From: Candidatus Gastranaerophilales bacterium | Lineage (GTDB): Bacteria; Cyanobacteriota; Vampirovibrionia; Gastranaerophilales; Gastranaerophilaceae | Direction: 5' to 3' | DNA length: 50,082 nucleotides | NCBI GenBank assembly: GCA_944323625.1 | Contig: CALUTD010000017.1 | Span: forward strand, 1 to 50,082 | Shown: positions 44,595 to 50,082 of the stretch, piece after piece | Layout of the letters: each line of letters opens with the position of its first letter | How positions within the stretch are numbered: position 1 is the first letter of the stretch | Notes under the pieces: model-generated | Databases searched by the model: none | What the model saw: only the letters and a program-made list of their open reading frames with translations | Told to the model about the DNA's origin: nothing | Program-made: the position numbers and the translations under genes

Positions 44595-45629
44595 TTATTG
44601 TAATACCTTTTTTACAATATTTATTATTTCTTTTGAATTAATTTCTTTGCAGCATTGATTTTGTGATGTTTTTAATCTGCAATGCTTTGACATACAAGGC
44701 GAACAAGCAATTTGAGCACTGAAAGAATAATAATTATCTCCAAAAGGCGCTGTTCTTTCAGCACTTGTAGCAAAAAATAACGTTATGACGGATTTTGCCC
44801 CTGAGGCCCATGCTATATGTGCACTTCCCGAATCAGGGCTTATTACAATATCAACATTCTGAAATATATAAGTTAAATCCGCTAAACTTGTAAGCCCTGC
44901 CAAATTAATAATATTATTTGACGAAAAGCCAGATATTATTTGATTTATTAATTCTTTTTCTTTCCCCGATGCGGTAATAATAATATTACAATTATCTTTA
45001 AACTCGTTTATCAGTTCTTGCCAGCCTTCGTTTGTCCAGTGCTTATTCTTCCAGGTTGTTGCGGGGGCAAGTAATATTGTTTTTTTTGATTTATCAATAT
45101 TTTGTATTATATCTTTCACTTTGTCCGAAATAATATTTGAAAAATCGGGTATTATAAATTTAATGCCGCAATCTTTACAGCCTAAATATTTAGCAATATC
45201 AAGATTTCTTTTTACAACATGATAATTGATATCAAACAATTTCCTGCCGGTTTTTATTATTTCGTTTGAAAATATAAAAGAAAATTCTCTTCCGCCATCT
45301 TGAGTGATTTTTCTTTTTGCATTTGAAAAACCCATAATAACAGCACTTTTTAATAGTTGTTGTACGTCAATTACAATATCATAATGTTCTTTTCTGATTT
45401 TTTTTATAATTTCAAAGTATGACTTGAGCTTATTTTTTTTATCAATTACATACACTCTGTTCAATAAAGGATTATTAACTATAAAACCGGCGGCTTTATC
45501 TTCAACAACCCAATCAATAACAGTATCCGGAAAAGACTGTCTTAAAGAATATGCCAAGGGTAATGTATGTATGGTATCACCAATGGCACTGAGCCTTATT
45601 ATTAATATTTTTCTGATATTATTTTCCAT
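44595..45629 (-). CDS. waaC: Lipopolysaccharide heptosyltransferase (GT9 family)
   Basis: A 344-aa glycosyltransferase that adds ADP-heptose to the LPS inner core. ILIIRLSAIGDTIHTLPLAYSLRQ at the start, the sugar-nucleotide site VDIVISPDSGSAHIAWASG (near 270), and ERTAPFGD are characteristic. The WaaC (heptosyltransferase I) assignment rests on overall likeness; another GT9 member is possible. The C-terminus holds a cysteine cluster CSPCMSKHC. It lies downstream of the lipid A genes on the same strand. Confidence 0.82.
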   Translation of the reverse strand: MENNIRKILIIRLSAIGDTIHTLPLAYSLRQSFPDTVIDWVVEDKAAGFIVNNPLLNRVYVIDKKNKLKSYFEIIKKIRKEHYDIVIDVQQLLKSAVIMGFSNAKRKITQDGGREFSFIFSNEIIKTGRKLFDINYHVVKRNLDIAKYLGCKDCGIKFIIPDFSNIISDKVKDIIQNIDKSKKTILLAPATTWKNKHWTNEGWQELINEFKDNCNIIITASGKEKELINQIISGFSSNNIINLAGLTSLADLTYIFQNVDIVISPDSGSAHIAWASGAKSVITLFFATSAERTAPFGDNYYSFSAQIACSPCMSKHCRLKTSQNQCCKEINSKEIINIVKKVLQ

Positions 45630-45641
45630 GTTATTTTATTA

Positions 45642-45672
45642 TTTAGCGGAGGATTTCAAATCCTCCGCTAAA
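45642..45672. repeat. 31-base perfect palindrome before waaC
   Basis: TTTAGCGGAGGATTT (45642-45656), one central base, then its exact complement (45658-45672). It lies between the aminopeptidase stop and the waaC start. On the minus strand no T-run follows, so it is not a standard terminator. It places a GGAGG inside the stem, 24 or more bases from the waaC ATG. Confidence 0.8.
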
Positions 45673-45675
45673 TGA

Positions 45676-46779
45676 TTATATTAAAAATTTTCCGTTTTCG
45701 TATATAAGTTCATTATCGGCGTATATTTTGCCGCCGTTTTTCATGTTTTTTATTAAATCCCAATGCAGACCCGAAACATTTTTTCCTCCGGTATCGGGGT
45801 ATGAAGCTCCTGCTGCCATGTGGATCGAACCTCCGATTTTTTCATCAAATAATATATTGCCAGTAACATCCTGAATCATATCATTTGTTCCGATTGCAAT
45901 TTCTCCGACGAATCTTGAACCCTCATCCATATCAAGCATACTTATAAGGAACTCTTCACCCTTTTCGGCTTTTGCATCAATTATTTTACCTTCTTTAAGT
46001 GTTAAAAGAACTTTTTGAGCCTCATTTCCTCTGTAAATTTGAGGAAAATCAAAATAAATTTGTCCGTTTGCACTATTTTCAACAGGCGAAGTATAAACTT
46101 CTCCGTCGGGGAAATTATATTCTCCCGCACAGCTCTTCCATATTCTTCCTTTTACATTAAAAGTTATATCTGTTTTTTCACCGGTTATTCTGATTGTTGA
46201 TTTATTATTAAGAAATTTGGCGGTTTTTTCCTGCTTTTCGCCGATTTCTTGCCATTTTGCAACCGGGTCATCAAGATGAAGATAACATGCTTTTATTAGA
46301 AATTCTGTATATTCATCAAGTGACATTTTTGCTTCCTGAGCAAGCGCCTGAGTCGGGAAATCCGCAATTACCCAATTTAAATCACCATCAGCAGACCTTT
46401 TTAACATTTTTTCAGATAAATGCTTCATAGCTCCGGAGCGTTTCGCCATTTTTTTTGAATCACTTCTTGCCATGTTCTTTACATTTAAAGGTGCCCCTAT
46501 AGAAATAAGGTTTTTAGCTTTTTCATATTCAAGCTCTGTCATAGGGTCTACATATTCAAGCTGTTCATCCGAAGCATTTTTTATAAATATTTCATTTAAA
46601 CCCTCTACACCTGTTCTTACAACAGGATAGCCGCCTTTTAACAATACCTGTTTATATATCTCTTTTATTAAGGGCTGCGAAAGATAAGAATCTGTTCTTA
46701 TAATTGTTAATTCGCCTTTTTGCACCTTAACTGAATAGTCAACAAGTACTTTAGCATATTTTTCCCATAACTTGTTCAT
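45676..46779 (-). CDS. Aminopeptidase, M29 family
   Basis: A 367-aa metallo-aminopeptidase of the AmpS/PepS type. The N-terminal half contains KYAKVLVDYSVKVQKGELTIIR, and the metal-binding C-terminal half has GSRFVGEIAIGTND, GSIHMAAGASYPDTGG and SGLHWDLI. Broad-specificity cytoplasmic peptide trimming. It starts 2 bases before the lpxA stop region, so it belongs to the lipid A operon transcript. Confidence 0.88.
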   Translation of the reverse strand: MNKLWEKYAKVLVDYSVKVQKGELTIIRTDSYLSQPLIKEIYKQVLLKGGYPVVRTGVEGLNEIFIKNASDEQLEYVDPMTELEYEKAKNLISIGAPLNVKNMARSDSKKMAKRSGAMKHLSEKMLKRSADGDLNWVIADFPTQALAQEAKMSLDEYTEFLIKACYLHLDDPVAKWQEIGEKQEKTAKFLNNKSTIRITGEKTDITFNVKGRIWKSCAGEYNFPDGEVYTSPVENSANGQIYFDFPQIYRGNEAQKVLLTLKEGKIIDAKAEKGEEFLISMLDMDEGSRFVGEIAIGTNDMIQDVTGNILFDEKIGGSIHMAAGASYPDTGGKNVSGLHWDLIKNMKNGGKIYADNELIYENGKFLI

Positions 46780-46781
46780 AA

Positions 46782-47585
46782 CTATACCTCTGTATCTTCA
46801 AGATCATTACATCTTGATAAATAAATACCTCTTTTGGATGTCCTGATAAAATCGGCAATTCTTAATACATTTTTATCATTTGGGAATTGTTCTTCAAGAA
46901 CATCAACAACTTTTGAAAGAGTATATTTTCTTGATTGAATAAGTTTATAAGCTTCACGAATATTTTTTCTTTCTTCGGGTGAAAATCCGCGTCTTTTTAA
47001 ACCAATAGTATTTGGTCCGTGCAAAATTGCAGGACGTCCGTCTGCTTTTGCAAAAGGAGGTATATCCATTCTTGCAGCCGAAAATCCTGATATTATTACA
47101 TATTCACCTATTCTTATATTTTGATGATATACGCTCATTCCGCCTAAAAATGCACCTTTACCAACCTGACAATGTCCGCCTATTGTTGCTAAATTAGCAA
47201 ATATTGCTTCATCATCAACTATGCAGTTATGTGCAACATGGCTTGAAGCCATAAATAAACATTTATTCCCGACTTTTGTAACAGAGCCCTCTTCACCGGC
47301 TGCGCGGTTTATTGTTACATATTCTTTAATAATACAATTGCTGCCTATTGAAGCTTTTGTTTTTTGTCCCTTATAGCTTAAATCCTGCGGAGCTGTTCCC
47401 AAACTTGCAAACGGATATATTATTGTTCCGCTTCCGATTTCACAATACTCTAAATATGCGTTTGCAATAATTTTAACATTTTCTCCAAGAACAACGTTTT
47501 CACCTATAATTACATTCGGCCCGATTTCGCAGCTTGCCGGTATAACCGCATTATCTGCTATTATTGCTGTTTTATGAATTGCCAT
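46782..47585 (-). CDS. lpxA: UDP-N-acetylglucosamine acyltransferase LpxA
   Basis: A 267-aa left-handed beta-helix enzyme that adds the first 3-OH acyl chain in lipid A synthesis. Hexapeptide repeats run through residues 1-190, with the catalytic His in ASSHVAHNCIVDD, and the C-terminal helical domain contains GLKRRGFSPEERKNIREAYK. Length is typical. GGAGGA precedes the ATG. Confidence 0.95.
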   Translation of the reverse strand: MAIHKTAIIADNAVIPASCEIGPNVIIGENVVLGENVKIIANAYLEYCEIGSGTIIYPFASLGTAPQDLSYKGQKTKASIGSNCIIKEYVTINRAAGEEGSVTKVGNKCLFMASSHVAHNCIVDDEAIFANLATIGGHCQVGKGAFLGGMSVYHQNIRIGEYVIISGFSAARMDIPPFAKADGRPAILHGPNTIGLKRRGFSPEERKNIREAYKLIQSRKYTLSKVVDVLEEQFPNDKNVLRIADFIRTSKRGIYLSRCNDLEDTEV

Positions 47586-47594
47586 AAATTCCTC

Positions 47595-48047
47595 CTACTT
47601 TTTACCGACTATTGAAAACATTAAATCCGCTTCAACTGCAAGCTGTCCGTCAACAAAGCCTTTAGCATGCGCTTTAGCTATGGGACCTTTAATTTTAACA
47701 AGTTCGGATTCCATATCAAATCTGTCACCCGGTTTTACCTGTTTTCTAAATCTTACTCCGTCAATACCTGCATATAAGAATAATTTGTCTTTATATTGGG
47801 GCATTGGCATTAAAACACCTGCCGACATCTGTGCCATCGCTTCCAATTGCAATACACCCGGAAATACCGGATTGCCGGGAAAGTGCCCCTGGAAGAACTC
47901 TTCGTTCATTGTTAGGTTTTTATAGCCTTTACAATACTTACCTATAACACATTCCGTTATTCTGTCTACCAATATAAACGGATACCTGTGCGGTATCATA
48001 TTCATGATATCAATAATATCAAACTGTACGATTTGTTCTTCTGTCAT
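47595..48047 (-). CDS. fabZ: 3-hydroxyacyl-ACP dehydratase FabZ
   Basis: A 150-aa hot-dog dehydratase of fatty acid synthesis. IPHRYPFILVDRI, the catalytic His in GHFPGNPVFPGV and Glu in LQLEAMAQ are intact. Its start shares one base with the lpxC stop. Placement between lpxC and lpxA is the common arrangement, balancing fatty acid and lipid A use of hydroxyacyl-ACP. Confidence 0.95.
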   Translation of the reverse strand: MTEEQIVQFDIIDIMNMIPHRYPFILVDRITECVIGKYCKGYKNLTMNEEFFQGHFPGNPVFPGVLQLEAMAQMSAGVLMPMPQYKDKLFLYAGIDGVRFRKQVKPGDRFDMESELVKIKGPIAKAHAKGFVDGQLAVEADLMFSIVGKK

Positions 48048-48856
48048 TAGTCCTCCATAATTAATTTATTTTTTAATTCTTTAGCGACAATTGTATGGAC
48101 ACTATGCCCCGCTTCTTTTACTATTATTTCTGCATTAAAATTTAGTATATTACATCCGGCAAGATAAAAATCTCCGATTAAATCGAGTATTTTATGTTTT
48201 ACCGGCTCAAATTCCGATTTTAATTCTGCAGTATAACCTCCTTCACTTGTAAGTCCGAGCGTATTTTCCAAGCTCGCTCCCCTTCCGTAGCCGGCTTTTT
48301 GAAGTGCTTCAAGTTCATCTAGATATCCGAAAGTTCTTGCTTCTATTATTTCATTCAATTTATCCGTATCTAAACTTACCCATCTGTTTTTTAAATCTTT
48401 ATGCTTGAAATTAACACTATATGTAACATTTAATCTGTCAGAAGGAAGTATTACCAAATGAGTTTTACCATTTAAATATTTAATACATTCTTTTATCGTA
48501 TATTTCTTTTTATCAGGATTTATAATTCCCGCAGAATTAAACGCTTCTGTCCATTTCTTTGATGAACCGTCTAATATTGGCAATTCAAAATGGGATAAAT
48601 ATACATCAACAGAATCAATGCCGCATATAGCACAGGCTGCCATAAAATGCTCTATAAGCATTATGTTTATACCATCTGCTCCTATAACCGTACAATGCTG
48701 TGTTGACACAACATTATCAATATTTGCCTCAACGGTTTTTCCGCTAAAATGGAAACGTATGCCTTTCTTATCAGAAGGACAAACTCTTGCCTCTGACTCC
48801 ATGCCCGTCATTAAAGCAACTGATTTTAAAGTAATTTCTTTTTGTATTGTGCCCAT
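48047..48856 (-). CDS. lpxC: UDP-3-O-acyl-N-acetylglucosamine deacetylase LpxC
   Basis: A 269-aa zinc deacetylase, the committed step of lipid A synthesis. Conserved blocks: LIEHFMAA with zinc His and catalytic Glu, LPILDGSSKKW, KHKILDLIGDFYLAG with zinc His and Asp, and AGHSVHTIVA with the C-terminal His. Slightly shorter than the E. coli enzyme (305 aa), as in cyanobacterial relatives. Two bases separate it from lpxD. Confidence 0.95.
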   Translation of the reverse strand: MGTIQKEITLKSVALMTGMESEARVCPSDKKGIRFHFSGKTVEANIDNVVSTQHCTVIGADGINIMLIEHFMAACAICGIDSVDVYLSHFELPILDGSSKKWTEAFNSAGIINPDKKKYTIKECIKYLNGKTHLVILPSDRLNVTYSVNFKHKDLKNRWVSLDTDKLNEIIEARTFGYLDELEALQKAGYGRGASLENTLGLTSEGGYTAELKSEFEPVKHKILDLIGDFYLAGCNILNFNAEIIVKEAGHSVHTIVAKELKNKLIMED

Positions 48857-48858
48857 TT

Positions 48859-49929
48859 TTAATCCTTTAAAAGGTGTTCATAGTCTTTAAATTTATTAAC
48901 GAGGTCTTCAGCCTTTTTCATTGTTTTCATATGCTTAAGAAAATCTTTTCTGGGCATAGCCGGTGCCCCTATCAATATTGTTTTTTCGGGAAAACTTCTT
49001 GTTATACCGGCTTTTGCCATAATTATAGAGTCGCTTCCGATTTCAATATGGTCTGCCATTCCGACCTGACCTGCTATAACAACTCTGTCGCCGATTTTGC
49101 AGCTGCCTGCAATACCTACTTGAGATACTATCATACAGCCTTTCCCTATTTTACAGTTATGACCTATCTGCACAAGATTATCAATTTTTGTCTGCTCGCC
49201 GATAACGGTATTTTCTATAGTACCTCTGTCAATACAAGTATTTGCACCTATTTCAACATCATCTTCTATTACAACGGAACCGACAGAAGGTATTTTATAA
49301 ATTTTTTGATCTGTATTATCTTCTTTTACATTCCCTTCATGACGCGCATTTTCAACATTATTCGGATTTTCGGTAACAAAACTGAAACCGTCCGCTGCAA
49401 TACTTACACCGTGTTGAAGTATAACTTTATTTCCTATAATTGCATTATCACCTATGTTGCAGCCGGGATGGAATAAACAATTTTCGCCTATTTGCACACT
49501 TTGACCGATATAAGTATTGGCTAATATTTTCGTGTTATTTCCGACTGAAACATTTCTTGAAATTACAACATTAGGGCCTATTGAAACATTTTCTCCCAAT
49601 TTTGCCGTAGGGTGAACAGTTGCACTTGGATGAATGCCCGCATATGACTCAGGTGGCATATAAAATAGATGTAACAATTTCATCATTGCTAAACGAGGAC
49701 GCTCTGCTTCAATAGTTGAAACAGTCTCAGATGTAACACCTATCGGTACAAGCGCTGCTTTTGCTTTTGTCTTAGATAAATTTTCAATTTCATCTTCATT
49801 CAAAGCTAAAGCAAGTGTATTTTCATCAGCAAGCAAAGGCGGTCCTAATCTTGATATTTTTACATTTTCAAGCTTTGTTAAAATACCGCCGACTATTTCT
49901 GATATTTCTTCCAGTGAATATTCGATCAT
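48859..49929 (-). CDS. lpxD: UDP-3-O-(3-hydroxyacyl)glucosamine N-acyltransferase LpxD
   Basis: A 356-aa beta-helix acyltransferase. The N-terminal uridine-binding domain (1-100) precedes hexapeptide repeats (105-320), with catalytic His in [10 protein letters not shown] and the Gly-rich [23 protein letters not shown]. Length is typical. AAAGGG lies before the ATG. First gene of the lipid A operon; its promoter lies in 49930-50030. Confidence 0.95.
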   Translation of the reverse strand: MIEYSLEEISEIVGGILTKLENVKISRLGPPLLADENTLALALNEDEIENLSKTKAKAALVPIGVTSETVSTIEAERPRLAMMKLLHLFYMPPESYAGIHPSATVHPTAKLGENVSIGPNVVISRNVSVGNNTKILANTYIGQSVQIGENCLFHPGCNIGDNAIIGNKVILQHGVSIAADGFSFVTENPNNVENARHEGNVKEDNTDQKIYKIPSVGSVVIEDDVEIGANTCIDRGTIENTVIGEQTKIDNLVQIGHNCKIGKGCMIVSQVGIAGSCKIGDRVVIAGQVGMADHIEIGSDSIIMAKAGITRSFPEKTILIGAPAMPRKDFLKHMKTMKKAEDLVNKFKDYEHLLKD

Positions 49930-50030
49930 TTATGTAGCCCTTTTTAATACTGTATTTCATAGTTTATTTTATAACGATGCAGAAAAAAATACAAATTTTA
50001 TACAAAATGTCCGAGCAAAAAGTTATGATA

Positions 50031-50082
50031 GCGGATTTTCCGTAGGGCGGAGTCACGCGGAAGCGTGCGAGCCCGAAGAGGC
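50031..50082 (-). repeat. Inverted dispersed copy of the 135-bp repeat, cut by the window end
   Basis: The 52 visible bases are the reverse complement of part of the tandem units at 3136-3517 (GCGGATTTTCCGTAGGGCGG onward). As at the gltA stop codon, the element edge is preceded by ATA, giving ATAGCGGATTT. It continues beyond the window. Confidence 0.9.

Overview
The window looks like chromosomal DNA from an AT-rich, low-GC Gram-negative bacterium, most likely a gut-type relative of the cyanobacteria (Candidatus Melainabacteria / Gastranaerophilales). This placement is an inference. It rests on five prepilin-like proteins with the S-FTLAEVLIT start typical of that group, a lipid A operon (lpxD-lpxC-fabZ-lpxA), an LL-diaminopimelate aminotransferase, the smc-scpA-scpB order, an anaerobe-style biotin synthase and strong A/T bias in third codon positions. 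No rRNA, tRNA, CRISPR array, transposase or phage gene was seen.

Layout. 1-2870: an island of prepilin-like genes with a perfect 185-bp direct repeat, an orphan poly-G leader and a prepilin gene interrupted by a nine-G tract. 2870-4070: a gene-free, GC-richer array of hairpin repeats, including a 135-bp tandem unit whose relatives recur at 3893 and, inverted, at the right edge of the window. 4071-9455: glutamate synthase-like flavoprotein, dapL, a secreted S41 protease and an FAD disulfide reductase. 9469-12183: Hsp20, a small ACT-like regulator, several unknown small proteins and a probably leaderless response regulator. 12294-14547: ilvB-ilvN. 14637-18712: a 771-aa protein with a repeated domain, a secreted parvulin, another prepilin-like gene and an XRE regulator. 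19857-26349: one long tight operon grpE-dnaJ-beta-propeller-O-methyltransferase-nadK-recN. 26346-29285 (minus): thiS, an MnmA-like thiouridylase, bioB and thiF in a fully overlapping operon, with a divergent XRE regulator. 29838-37150: dehydrogenase, MATE transporter, glyQ, amino acid permease, a second nine-G prepilin gene and a secondary alcohol dehydrogenase. 37291-42184: smc-scpA-scpB. 42290-49929 (minus): a GGDEF/degenerate HD-GYP protein, a heptosyltransferase, an M29 aminopeptidase and the lipid A genes.

Two groups of genes deserve most attention. First, three loci share a leader made of a Shine-Dalgarno, a start codon (lost in one), seven codons, CAC, then exactly nine G and an immediate in-frame stop. 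In the two intact loci, removing one G (or a +1 ribosomal slip) fuses the leader to a full prepilin. This is either a phase-variation switch or a programmed frameshift resembling that of prfB. Second, the thiS-mnmA-bioB-thiF operon joins a ubiquitin-like sulfur carrier and its E1-like activator to two sulfur-insertion enzymes that both lack a canonical cysteine, suggesting a non-persulfide sulfur route like Urm1/TtuB.
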